DNA from: Lagopus muta
Lineage: Eukaryota > Chordata > Aves > Galliformes > Phasianidae
Assembly: GCF_023343835.1 (NCBI RefSeq)
Contig: NC_064472.1
Location: 9,415,469 to 9,479,468, forward strand
Length of the DNA: 64,000 nt
Direction of reading: 5' to 3'
This document shows, piece by piece, positions 12,004 to 30,745 of this stretch. A program made the position numbers and the translations under genes. The notes below the pieces were generated by a model, which worked only from the letters and a program-made list of their open reading frames with translations, did no database searches and was not told the origin of the DNA. Numbering within the stretch: the first letter of the stretch is position 1; every line of letters starts with the position of its first letter.

Positions 12004-12549
12004 GCATCCCACATCCCACATCCTGCATTATCCTGCATCCTGTGTCCTGCATCCCACATCTTGCATCCTGCAGCATCCTGCATAATCCTTCATAATCCTG
12101 CATCCCACATCCTGCATGCTATATTCTACACCTCAGGTCCCACAGTCCTACATCCTGCATCCTTAATAATCCTGCATTCCACATCCTGTAGCATCCTGCA
12201 GCATCCTGCATCCTGTATTCCATGTCTTGCTTCCAGCATTCTGCATCCCACATCTTGCATCTTTAATCCCACATGCTGCATTCCAAATTCCACATCCCAC
12301 ATCACAAATTCCACATCCTGCATCCACAATCCTACATCCTGCATCTCTGATCCCACATACTGCATCCCACATTGTTCATCCTGCATCTCACATCCTGCAG
12401 CACCCTGCATTCTACATGCCACATCTTGCTTCCTGCATCCTGCATCCCACATCCCAAAGCCCACATACTGCATCTTGCATCCTACATCCCACATCCTGCA
12501 TCCCACATCTTCCATTCTGCATCCCACATTCCACATTCTGCATCTTGCA
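12004..12549. repeat. CATCC/CATCCC-type minisatellite
   Basis: About 545 bp of imperfect tandem repetition built from CATCCTG and CATCCCA heptamer-like units (CATCCCACATCCTGCATC and variants). Strand composition is strongly skewed: pyrimidine-rich with C, A and T on the plus strand. The short period leaves long frames open on both strands. The resulting predicted peptides are Ile/Pro/His/Cys-rich or Met/Gln/Cys-rich repeats and are artefacts. Confidence 0.9.
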
Positions 12550-12999
12550 CAAGTGAGAGGCTGCCGGATGCTCTGTGCAGGCTCTGATCCTTTCTGCAGA
12601 AGGGGCACCTGCTCATGCTATAGAAGGGACAAAATCTACCATGGGGATTGCCAGGTGCCTGCCAGGCAGTACTGGTACCCAGACAGTGTGCAGCAAGACC
12701 CCCAGATCCTCCCACAACTTGAGCAGGGAATGAGCTCCTCCTCACCTTGCTTATTCAGGAATCACTGCTCTCATACATGGCTCTGCTAGGGCAGGGCTTC
12801 CCCAGCAGAACCACTTAATGCTCACTCAGCCTCTCGGCACAATCCTCCACTACCTCCTCCTTCCCCAGTCCTCTGGGGCCAGCACTCAGCTGCAGAGATG
12901 TTTTCCTCTGGCCCTATTTATGATTCGCTTCCACATTCTCCATCCCCCTCCACACCGCATGCACCTCAGCACCTTTCCACTGCATTCAGCAAATGATGA

Positions 13000-13175
13000 T
13001 AGAATTACTGAGGTTGGAAAAGACCATGAAGATCATCTATCTAGTCCTCCCACCAACCCCTCCCTCCAAGCCCACTAAGCATGCCCTTCAGTGCCACATC
13101 TCCACATTTCTTGGACACCTTCAGGGATGGTGACTCCACCACCTCCCTGAGGAGCCTGTGCCAATGCCTGACCAA
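13000..13175 (-). mobile_element. CR1 LINE 3'-end fragment, minus orientation
   Basis: It begins with reverse-complemented CR1 terminus (TAGAATTACTGAGGTTGGAAAAGACC). It continues with the conserved tail GATGGTGACTCCACCACCTCCCTGAGG and CCAATGCCTGACC. 5'-truncated. Confidence 0.85.
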
Positions 13176-14322
13176 AATAATGCAAAATCCAAAAGGGAAG
13201 CATCCTCAGAAGGGATTCAGTGCAGTGTGGCTCCCCAGATCTGGGCAGAGTGATGAGGCTCTGCAGGTGATGGAGCAAGGCACAACAGGAGCTGACAGCA
13301 CAGGCAGCAAACAGATGAATCCTGCCTGCAGCCCAGTTTTGCTCATAAGCAGCCTCTGGGGAAGGAGATATGGGTGACAAGAGCTGCAGATGGTCTCACC
13401 TCACTCCTGACTGGACATCGAGGGGATGAGATGATAGAATTTTACGGAGGTATGGTGGATAACTGCAGCTGGTTCAGCAGCAGTGGTGCCAGTGTCAGCT
13501 CACACAGGGCTGGTACATGATGAGGAACTGCAGGACCACCAGCTCCAGGGCTGTCACCCAGTCCAGACAATGGTCAGGGACCTCTGCAGGTCCAATGCCC
13601 TGCTCAAGCAGAGCTACCCAGAGCACTGCTAAGAGCTGCTTCTAGGAGAGATCTGAGCACCCTAAATCATGTCCAGGTACAGTGGGCACCTCGAAATAGT
13701 GAAGCAGAGCATTCAGCCAGTGACACCCATAGCAGAAGCATGTCAGAGGATGAGTGACTGCTCTTACCATGCTGGTGAAGGGGATGGAGAGGGTATCCCA
13801 CCTTCAGCAGCAGTGCTTGGGGGCTGTCCCCTCCCCATCAGCCCAGCACCCACCCTTCTACCACACCACTCCTGCATGCCCCCAGCCCCCCTCCAGCCCT
13901 CGGCAACAGGAGATCTGAAACCCCTTTGTGCTGTATTGTGCTGGGAGAACAGAAACCATTGTGTCCCTGCCCCACAGGATGCTGTTTATGGTTTAAAGTG
14001 GCAGCAGTTTGTGTCTGGAGCTCAATGGGGAAGATCCCGGGGTGGAAGCAGAGCCCTCTGCTCTTTCACCAGAGCAGCAGCCCCAGCTCTGAAGTCCTTG
14101 AGGTTGTCTCTAAGAAAAGCAGCTCAGCCTGGGGGCCAGAAGATGTGCAGGGAAAGCTTTTATTGGTATCTCTCAGCCAATGCCAGCCCAGTTTAAAAAA
14201 AAAAAAAGAAAATGCTCCATCTCTTGGAGAGCTGTTTAACACAGCTCAAGCAGCAATTGGTACAGGGACAGCAAACCAGGCTGCATCTGCTCAGCCCCAG
14301 TCACAAGCTCCCTGCTTCCTCC
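13176..14322. other. Upstream flank of PHF24, nothing recognised
   Basis: No repeat family or exon recognised. An A12 run lies at about 14195-14206. Confidence 0.4.
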
Positions 14323-14352
14323 GTGTGTGTGTGTGTGTGTGTGTGTGCGCGC
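14323..14352. repeat. (GT)12 plus GCGCGC microsatellite
   Basis: Twelve GT dinucleotides run directly into GCGCGC at the upstream edge of the CpG-rich block taken as the PHF24 promoter. The alternating purine-pyrimidine run has Z-DNA potential. Confidence 0.95.
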
Positions 14353-14585
14353 TAGACACCGGCATCCGCTCTCAGCATCTCGCTGTCTCCTGCATCCTTC
14401 GGCGCTCAGCACACGGCTCTGGCTCTCCGGGTACCAGCCTCGCCGCTCCTTTCCCCGGCAGGGATTTGCGTGCAGAGCGCGGGATGCGCTGAGCACCCGC
14501 GGGGAGAGGAGGTGGTGGCCGGGAACGGCTGCGATGGGCATCGTATGGGCAGCACTCTAGGGCTTGTGCTCTCAACAGGACCCTG
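14340..14585 (+). promoter_or_regulatory. PHF24: CpG-rich block, candidate PHF24 promoter and non-coding exon 1
   Basis: CpG density rises sharply in this segment while surrounding kilobases are CpG-poor. At its downstream edge ACCCTG is followed by GTAAGTGG, a strong consensus donor with GT at 14586-14587. The first recognised PHF24 coding exon opens at 18931 with four untranslated bases before ATG, so an upstream non-coding exon is required, and this is the best candidate seen. The transcription start is not determined. Confidence 0.5.
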
Positions 14586-21670
<7,085 letters not shown>

Positions 21671-22670
21671 CTCCTGGCCTGCCTGCCCCGGCGCCATCTT
21701 GGTTGCCGAGGCCTTCCCTGTCGCCCTGCAGGGGAGCCCCGTTGCCACGGCGACCGGCCCCGCATGCCATTGGCTGAGGGAAGTACCGCCCCTTTCATCC
21801 CACCTGCCAATCCCACGCAGCTCCCCACCCTCTGCCAGTGGGGAGCCAGCAGCTGATTGGCAGGTGGGAAAGCAGCTGCTCCCCCTTTCCCCTTGCCTCC
21901 GTGCTGGATTTGCTGGGTGACGCCCGAGGTGTGGGCTGTGCCGGGTTGCGATAACCAGAGCAGGTGCTGCCTTGGATGCAGGGGAGAACGCCCCTGGTGC
22001 TGGAGGCCCTGCAGTGGCGAGGCCCTGGAGGCCGTGGGGCAGAGGAAGGCTCCACTGCAGCAAGGCTGTCCCCACCCCGCAGCGCTGACATCCCTGGGTC
22101 CCCCTCAGGGCAGCAGTGCAGGCTGGCAGCCTCCCACAGCCCAGAACTGTGGCTAGAGAATAGGAAAGGTCCTCCAGGGTCCTTCCTCCTGCCCCCAAGA
22201 TAAGGCCTCACAGGGTGGGGGTGAGGCAGCAGGCTACAGGGCAGTAGGGCAGGCTCGACCCAGGGTCCTTTGCAGACCTTGCCGCATGCACTCTGGGGTT
22301 GAGGTCTGGTTGCTCCCACCTGGCGAGGCCTCATCAACACCTCCTCAGCCTGGGCAATGGAGGCACCATCCCGCTTGGCTCCCCCTCCCCAAATCAGGGC
22401 ACTGCTTACCCCTTTAGGGCCTCCCTACTCCCTTTAGGCATTCCCTTTCCCCTTCAGAAACTCCCTCCTTTACAAGCTGTGAGACAATCACAGAGATTCA
22501 GGCCATACGTGAGGCCGGGAGATGTGCCAGTGCAACATTTCAGGTGCTGGGTCTGAGGTGGGGCATTGGCTGGCTGGAACATGACTGGAGCGAGCAGGCA
22601 GCTGGGGATATAAGGTGTTGCAGCCTCCGCTCTGTACTGGGAAGTATCCATTAAACAGCTGTGTCCAACC
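21671..22670 (+). other. PHF24: PHF24 3' untranslated region and poly(A) site
   Basis: Downstream of TAG there is no further recognisable coding sequence. An ATTAAA hexamer at 22650-22655 is the first good polyadenylation signal seen, so cleavage is expected about 15-25 bases later. Confidence 0.55.
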
Positions 22671-23631
22671 AACCTCTGGCTGCTGACTATACGAGGCACA
22701 TGTCACAGATGCCATACAGCACCCCCCTGGCTTGTCCCAGGGGGATTTTGGGGGATCCCACTGCTTCCTGCTGTGTTGAACACCCTGCCCTGGGCTTGGG
22801 TCCTTGTCCCATCAGGCAGGCTGTTCCTTGCATCCCCAAAAGTCCTGCAGCAATTATGGGTGGAGAAGCTTGTGCCTGGGGACATCTGCTCCTGTCCCTG
22901 TCTCCCAGCTGCAATCCCAGCTCTGCAAAGGAGGAAATCTCATGCATTGACAAGGAGCAAAGCTGCTCCTTGTCCACAGAGGTGCTGGAGGCTGTGAGCA
23001 GCCAGATAAAAAGCCCTGGGCAACGGTGGAGGCTGGGTGCTGGGAACAAGCTGCTTGCAGCTGCGCTGGGAAACTCCAAATAACGAAGGGCCCTCTGAAG
23101 GTGTGCTGATGGTTAAAGGCTTCTCCAGTACTAGACATATCCCTGCAGCACCCAGGGAAAGCTGCTGGTGGCACCTGGTCTTCAACGCTGCCAGCAAAGG
23201 GGGGCTTTCCTGCAGACCACTCCCACAGCTACAGAGTCCCAGTGAGAGGGGCTGCCACTGGGTCCAAACCACAGCAGTGGTGTCCAGCTGTGAAAATCCA
23301 GGTACCGATCACTTTGCAGAAGAGGACGGTGGAAGGAAGAAGGACAAGCTGGTAGGTGGTTGAGTACCTGAAACCAGAATGCTGTGGGCAGCTGTTTACA
23401 TTACGCTGCTGGAGTAGGGGAGGAGAGTGGGACTGCACTCTACATAGGTACTAAAGGCACTCCAAATCCATGCTCTGCACACCCACAGGATCCAAGTAGA
23501 GGAGCAGAGCATGGGCCAGATCAGGGTTTCAAAGCAAGCTGTGAAGTGTGTCTAGAGGTCCCTTCTTGCTTCCTCCCTTCCTCCTAGTCTCCAACCTCTG
23601 GAACACTCAGGACACATAAGTCTGTTCCCAA

Positions 23632-23976
23632 ATGTATGGGAACTGCTGAGTCACGGCCTGAACCTCTGATTGATCACCTGAGGTGAGCCATGAGTCAGCC
23701 AGAGGAGCACAGGTGAAGGCAATTCACCTGTGCTGCCGGAAGGGCTGGAGCCAGGCTCCACCCCTCCTGGACCTATTTAAGAGCTGGCTACCAGAGGGGA
23801 AGGATCTCTTCTGGAGATCCTCCTCTTTGATATCTTCTAGTGAGCTCAACCCAAGGGTAAGCTCTTCTACTTATTCTCTTTTGTGATCCCTGTTTGCTGT
23901 GCCTTACTCTTTTTGATTATATTGCAATTATAACATCTTGGTTATACATATTGCAATTATAACATCTTGGTTATAC
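23632..23976 (+). repeat. Interspersed repeat, possible solo LTR, copy 2
   Basis: Second copy of the family at 3350-3692, with the same ordered blocks (GAACTGCTGAGTCACGG, GATTGATCACCTGAGG, GAGCACAGGTGAAGGCAATTCA, TATTTAAGAG, GGAGATCC). Its 3' part ends in a perfect 29-bp tandem duplication at 23919-23947 and 23948-23976. Confidence 0.5.
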
Positions 23977-25487
23977 ACCAAACTACATCGGCGTGGGTGC
24001 AGTGCCATGACAGTCATGCCCACTCTGCTCCTGGCACTCCCCTGTGCCTGAGTACAGGGCACTGCACCATTTCTGGCTCCATCATCCCTTGCCCCCCCCC
24101 ACCACACACTGTCATCCTTGCCAATACGCGTGGTTGGCTGTTGTCCCCACGGAGTTGGCTAATGAGAGATGCAGGTGGCTGGGCTGGCCCACACTTCTCA
24201 GGGTTATACTGTCACCACCATGTCAGCTGCCCAGTGTGCACCTGGTGTGGCAGATGCAGTCCCCCAGCCACCTCCAGTGGGGAGACAGAACATGTCTCCA
24301 GCCTGCCAGTACGTGGTGGGAAACGCGTTGCAGGGCACTGCTATGGCATTCCAGATGTGACATGCTGACGTGCTGCTCCGCCAAGACCAGTGTCCTCTGC
24401 TGGTCCAACTGGAGAATGTGTCCCTGTCCCTAGGAAAGCCTGAGTAGCCTGTATTCCTCTGCCACTGCAAATCTCTCCTGAATACTGGTGCAAAGCACCA
24501 CAGGTCTCATAGCCCCAAATCACAGGAGTTGGTAGGAGTTAAGGCTGCAACAAGGACAGCCCAACCCCACAGATGCACTCTTCCTTCATGATCAGACCCT
24601 CCCTGGAAGGAAATCCTAGACTTGATAATTTCATTGTAGTTGAGGTGTCAGAGCTGCCTATATATCACCCCAAGGTCCACGGTCCTTCACCCCAGGTCCA
24701 TCGCCACCGCAGGGTGCTGTCCCGTGGGCACTGTGCTCCTGCTGGGACATCCCACAGCAAGGGCCCGAGGGGAAGGTCCCGCTGCCCCACAGAGCTGTGC
24801 ACCTAAGTTGCACTGCCTGGCCGTGGGCGTCCTTGCTGTGCCAGGGTATCCTGCAGCAGCACTGCGGGAAGGTGGCACCCTCTGCTGGACTCACAGACAT
24901 TGCACAGGCATCGGTAAGCCACCGCAGCGTCTGAGCTTGCGAGGAAGATGAATGCTTGGCTTTGCAAGCCAGGGTGAGGAGCCCAGGAGAGCACTCCCAT
25001 CCAATCCCTGCTCATGGCCCCAGGGCTCCCCTGGACATGGCTAAGTGCAACGGGAAGGTAACCAGAATGTGCCTCACACCGGAGCCCGCCACTCTTTGGG
25101 GATATATGTGGTGACGTTCAGATGGGAGGGCAGAGGTGAGCCAGGCAGTGTCTCTGCAAGCGGTGGCACTGGGGTCATCGCTGGGGCACGGCAGTGAGAT
25201 GTCTGAAACTCACCCCACTGCTGCCCCGGGGACTGTCAGGGGCCAATGGAAGAAAAAAACTGGGCCACGTGGGCAGTGTACAACAGTGACAGCAATGGTG
25301 ACATCTCCTGGAGTCGCTGCCACCCTGACGTAAACCATCCACTCCTTCCAGAACAGAGCAGGAATCACCAAGCCCAGAGGAGACATCAGCTTCACTGTCC
25401 TTCCAGCAGTACCTCGGGAGGGGACTGGGGACCAGGACGGGCAGGGGGATTAAGGAGGAGGAGAGGTCGGGATGGGATGCGAGGGTC
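23977..25487. other. Intergenic, nothing recognised
   Basis: No supported exon, RNA gene or named repeat. Frames are short and overlap on both strands. Confidence 0.4.
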
Positions 25488-25733
25488 CTAGGCATTCTCC
25501 CACCCCAAGAAGCGACGTGGCCACACGGTGTCGCTCCTGCGCCGCGAGCGCATGGTGGCATTGGGGCCCGCGCTGATGGCCGGGGCGTAGAAAGGGACGA
25601 GGGGAGGTCCGTCGTCACTGTCCCGCCCCGGCACAGGGCTACGACCAGGAGCGGCGGAGATAGGGAACGACAGGAACCGGGGACGGCAGCCCGGACCCGT
25701 GCCCCACCACTGGTCCCGCAGCCATCGAAACAT
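25488..25733 (-). CDS. Unrecognised CpG-rich reading frame, possible small or partial gene
   Basis: A minus-strand frame runs from ATG at 25731-25733 to TAG at 25488-25490, 81 residues. The peptide starts MFRWLRDQWWG and ends in a basic, Trp-containing tail (RRRSDTVWPRRFLGWENA). I do not recognise the family. The frame coincides with a local peak of CpG in CpG-poor surroundings, which is typical of either a CpG-island promoter or a constrained GC-rich exon. The frame stays open a little upstream of the ATG, but no clear acceptor was found. It may be the last exon of a minus-strand gene, a lncRNA promoter or a chance frame. Confidence 0.2.
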   Translation of the reverse strand: MFRWLRDQWWGTGPGCRPRFLSFPISAAPGRSPVPGRDSDDGPPLVPFYAPAISAGPNATMRSRRRSDTVWPRRFLGWENA

Positions 25734-25766
25734 GCAGGAACGAAGGAGGCTCCTTTCAGTTCCCAA

Positions 25767-28700
25767 ATGTCATTTTATAGGGTGGTGGAGTGCCCGTGCT
25801 CCTGCCCCAAGCCTGGCTTTGGCCTCCATCTGCCTCGCACCATCCTTCTCTTCCCCCACTGTTCCCTGCAGGTTCTCCTACAGACCATCTTGCACCCACA
25901 CAGGACCAACCTTGACTGCACAGGTGACCTCAACACCGCCTCCTCATGCCCTCCGCTCCTTCATTCCCACAGTCCTGCTCACACATGGAGCCACGGGGGC
26001 CCACACAGTGCAGGGACAAGAGATGAACTGTGGGCATTGTAAATGCTGCACTCCCCGCAGTGGCTCTGCTGGAGGCTGTGACTCATGGCAGCAGCCCACG
26101 CAGCACTCAGGCAGCGTCCAGGTCCTCTGCGTCGGTGCTGGGAGCAGCATAGAGACAGCAGGTGTTGTGTGCCTCTCTCTGTGCGCTTCCTGCTCCTATT
26201 GCCCTGGCCTTGCAAAAGGAATGGGAGGTGGCACATGGGACAGAGGGCAAAAAGGAGGGGTGGAAAATGATTTGTGGTGAGGGGACAGGTGTGTTCAGCC
26301 TTTCTATTTCAGCTGTGCAGACCTCAACCACTGCAGAGCGAGGGATGTCATGCCTACCACCCAAATGATCCCCTGCACTCGTGTTCCTTCTAGGATGTAT
26401 CCCTGAGTCTGACAGTCAGTATATGTGGTCACATCAGGTAAGCTCACATGCAGTGGTGACACCAATGGCAAGGCACATCTAGGATTGATCTGGGTTTGAA
26501 GCATAGCCTGGCTGGCCAGGAAGAAAGGAAGGCAGCCAGGATACCTGGAAAGCATGGATTTGGCTCACAGCCACCCTAGAAAGCCAGCCTAGCTTTTGGC
26601 ACTGGGCTGGGAAGCAGTGGGCTGAGGACAATGAGCCCAGTCCTCCAGTCTGGGTTACATGCACTCCACACACCTAGCTGACGGGGCAGAGCAGCCAGCC
26701 TGCCCCACACACCATGGCATCCTGCAATGGGGTTATCACAGCCCCTTCTTGCCAGTGGAACAATGACGAGGGCAGCAAAGAGGGGGGCACCTCAATACAC
26801 TGCAGACAGCCAGGGACCAGCCACAAAGAGATCTGGGGGCTGGAGTGAGCGATCCGTGAGGAGCTGCACACAACTATATCTGTCTCATTTGGCTGAGTGA
26901 TGATTAAGGGAGGGACATGAGAGCAGACTGCAAACCACTAGGCAGAGGAGGAATTATTTAGACTGGAGCGTGGGGGTGGAGCACTGGGGGAGCTGGAAGG
27001 AGAGAGGTGGAGGGGGGATGCTGGTGGGATGCCTTGACGACATTCTGCTCTCTGGTCCTGGGTACCAGTCTGGGGAGAGGCAGCAGGAAGTCTGGGGGTT
27101 GGCACCCTGTGTGAGCTTTCTACATCTGCGGAGGAAATGCCTCCAGCAAAACAAGGTCCTGCCCCATCCCACAGCCGACATCTCACAGGGCTCGCTATGC
27201 CACAGAGCCAGCATCTCCATGTGAATTCCCTCCAAACATATCTAGGCATGGAGGAACGCACCCACAGCTGCTGTGCAGGGCAGCGCTGGGTGTGCACAGC
27301 TCCATCCCTGCCCAGTCGTCCATGCAGAGCAGTTGCAGGAGCTATTTCTGCTCACCTCCTGTGCTCAGCTGTGGGCACATTAACCACACTGCTGTGGACC
27401 AGTGGTGGGGACAGCTGCTGATGGGGGACAGCTGGGTACTGGCCTTACAGGAATTCATTCAGCCTTGGGTATGTGAGTTGAATTTTTATCAATACAGAGA
27501 TGAAGGGGAAAAAATGACCCTGCTGTGTGGCGTCTCCCCTGCCTGGCACAGAGCGCTTCCACCTTGCACTTGGGGCATGATAAAAATCAAAGGCAAGAGG
27601 AGGGGATGCTGAGCCAGTGGCCATGATCCAGGAAAAGAAATTGAGGAAGGACAGCCAGCCTGGGGACACCACCCATCACAACAGTCCCACAAGCAGGGGC
27701 ACGTCTGTCACCACCAGGTCCCTGGGATGGCAGCGAGGGGAGGGGTACAGGGGCCACAACATCACCCCAGCTTCATCTCTGGTCCCCTCATCCTCAAAGC
27801 AACCTGATATCCTCTTCCGACACTGTGAGCGTAGCATGGCAACAGTGACAGCATGGCAACGCTGTGCCGACTTGGAGACGTGGAGGAGAGAGAAAGTGTC
27901 AGTGGATCCCCTCACCTCAACCTTCTGCATTCCGGTTGCTCTGTGCCTACAGGGACTTCTGGGAGGGGACAGCTGCTGCAGGTGCCATCTCCTTTGCTCC
28001 CTATTGCCTGGTATGGCATGAGACGAGCTGTGGGACCTCAGACCAGGCCTGATTGCTCCTGATATGCATTGTCCTTACATGTCCACCCCTTGCGGAGACC
28101 CATACAGTGCGGGGAACAAAAGGGACTGAGTATGGGTGGAGAGGGCAGAGTGGGGAGCTGTGGAAAAGCAGCACTGAACTGGCTCTGGAGCCCATATCCA
28201 TGCAAATTTGCTGTGCAGGATTGAGCCTGAAGACGCAAACCTATTCGGTGGGGTGCAAAGTGTCCTGAGACAGCACAGCCCCATCAGACAGCTCTCACCC
28301 ATGACCCAGCCCTGCCCTTCCTATGTCTGTCCCCCTCCCCTACTTTCTCTCCACCAAGAGGTTTCAGAAACTGATATTTCTCTATGGTCCCAAAGCCAGT
28401 GCTCTCCATCCTCCCTGGAACCCTAACCACTCCAGGAGCTGTGGGCAGAGCAGTGCATGGAGAAACCCCCAAATTTCCCTTGGAGCAAACACTTTCCTTG
28501 AGAGGTATTTAGGAGAACAAAGAGGGCAGTCTGGTTTCGGGGTTTTTCTTGGCTGCCAAAGGCATTTCCCCATAGCAGACCCCTCCACCTGCTGCAACAG
28601 ACCCCTCCCAGACAGGGGGGACACCAGGGGATGTCACTGGGTTGCAGGAACGATGGGCATCTGAAGCATCCCAGAAACCCGGCGCAGGGAGCAGCACCAT

Positions 28701-30113
28701 TACACAATGCAGCACCCGGCAGACGGTGCAGCGGGGCCAGCAGGGGCACGCCAGCCCCCAGCGTGAATTCCCTGACGTGGCAAAGCCTCTCCCGAAGCCC
28801 CCATCGCCACCCACCCGCACACGCAGGCAGCGAGCCCCCGCGCATACGCAGGCAGCGCCCACACATGCTGCCTCTAAAGGAGAAGCCTTGCCGGAGGAAG
28901 CGCTGAAATAGCGACTTGCCTCATTCATGCGGCCTCCCCGGAAGCCCAGCAGGTGCAGGCAGCATGGGTGCAGGATGGGTTCTGTGCCAGACGTGCTTGG
29001 CCCTTCCAGGACAACCCCCACAGCTGCTGCCTGCAGCACTCAGCTCCTAACGCTGAGGGGTTTGCTTGGCACACGCCCCTGTGCATCCGTGCTGTGGGGG
29101 GCTCATGGATGGAGGAGATTTCACCTGCAGTGAAATCCCTCTCTTTGCAGAGGGGCACCCACGCTTGCTTTGGGATGGACTTCCCCCGCCTCTTTTTGGT
29201 CCCAAATGCCTACAGTAGGGAGATGCTTCCTGCATGGCTTGGCTCAGAAGGTAGAAGGGTCCCCACAGACAAAGGAGACCCTCCAGACATGGGCACGTGC
29301 AGACAGAGGTGCCCACAGCCATATCCCCAGCAAAGCTGACCCCCATCTCCTGCTCCATGAGAGCTTTTCTTCCCCAGACAAGGGGCTTGCAAAGCACATG
29401 GCCATCCTCTTCCTCCCATTGCTGGACTCCCTCCCAGAGGATGACCTGCTCCAGTAGGGTGACTTTCACCATTGCCCTCCTCATGTCACTTCTGCACATG
29501 AGAGACCAAGGGCTGTGACGTGTGTCTGCACAGCACGCAGCACATGCATGGTACATGCATGAACATGGTGTGCACCATGTCATGCCACGGGATGTGTGAT
29601 GTTTGTGCATGCAGTGCATGTAATACACATGGTTTTTGTCCTGGAGGGATGCAGAGCAGTGCATGATCTTTCTCTGGCATCATTGCAGGGGACTGTGGCA
29701 TAACATCCGAAAAATCCATGTCAGGGCTGGAAGGCCTGGGCTGGAGGTATCATCTTGGCACGCACACTGGATGCTGGCACACACAGTGTGTTGTGAGATT
29801 AGCATTACATTAAAGATGCTGCTGCCCGCTTCTCTCTTATCTAAACCTTGAAGATGGAGATTCATGATGTCAGCATCAAATGCAGCTGAAGGAGGGGGTC
29901 TAGTGGCAGGACAGTCCTGTTTTGGCTAAAGGTTGACAAAAAACCTGATAACACTTCAGCACAGACTCTCAAAGGCCACGATACCCAGAGTAAGAGTTTT
30001 TAATTTGTTAACTCATACTGAACATGTAGAACTTAACTGTCCATCCAAACGATGTTCAACATCACCCCATGGAGAGATACAGGTATGGTTCAGGACATCA
30101 GGGAAACTATCTT
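25767..30113. other. Intergenic, nothing firmly recognised
   Basis: No exon supported. A CpG-moderate patch at about 28680-28910 and an ACATG/TGCA-rich alternating stretch at 29520-29640 are the only visible compositional departures. Confidence 0.4.
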
Positions 30114-30186
30114 GGAGGGAGAGAAGAGAAAGGAGGAGCAGAGAAAGGAAGAGAGATTGAAGGAGAGAGACGGAAGGGGAGATGGG
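30114..30186. repeat. Purine-rich (GA) tract
   Basis: About 70 bases composed almost wholly of A and G on the plus strand, with only a few pyrimidine interruptions. Such tracts can form triplex (H-DNA) structures. No gene context explains it. Confidence 0.8.
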
Positions 30187-30356
30187 AAACTGCACTCCTC
30201 TTCCTGCTCCAGGACAGTGATGTCTTCTTGGTAAGTGCTGTGCTTTATCTGTTGGTGAAGAGCCACAGTGTTTTGCCAGCACTAGTGACACGCATTGATG
30301 CTGCTGCTGCTGGGCATTTATCAGTGGCAAGCCCGATCTGTTCTGTCTGTCACTTC

Positions 30357-30362
30357 AATAAA
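30357..30362 (+). terminator. Isolated AATAAA poly(A) signal
   Basis: CACTTCAATAAACTG followed by a T-rich stretch resembles a polyadenylation region, possibly of an old LTR or an unannotated transcript. No associated coding sequence was found. Confidence 0.25.
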
Positions 30363-30727
30363 CTGTTTTTTTTCAACATCTGTGGAACCGTCCAGTGAAA
30401 GCTATCATGGGGAGACCCTGACAAAGTCAAAACTCTACTCTTTATGCAACATATGTGCATACATGTGTGTACACACATGATCACGCAGAGCACATGCAAC
30501 ATGTGCACGTACAACATGCACACATGGGTGCACACATGGCTTTGTGCTGAGGGCTCAGCAAACACAGGACACATGGGGCAGAGATGCTTGCACCCTGTCT
30601 GCACCTGGCATGACCCTGCTCTGACTGCGTCCTTACATAACTCTGGCTGGGGGTGGGACAAGAAAATGCACTGTGCAGAAAGAAGGAGTACATTCAGCTC
30701 ATTTCTTTTCCTAGAATAACTTCTCCT

Positions 30728-30745
30728 TTTTTTTTTTTTTTTTTA
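30728..30745. repeat. Poly(T) tract
   Basis: About eighteen consecutive T followed by AATTTTAATTAAATAAAAA. It could be a poly(A)-type tail in minus orientation or a simple repeat; no adjoining element was recognised. Confidence 0.7.

Noticed and set aside
11680-12789. A 369-codon open frame on the plus strand, with an antisense partner at 12126-12608
   Set aside because: It runs through the CATCC/CATCCC minisatellite; the peptide is a low-complexity Ile/Pro/His/Cys repeat and both strands are open for the same reason.
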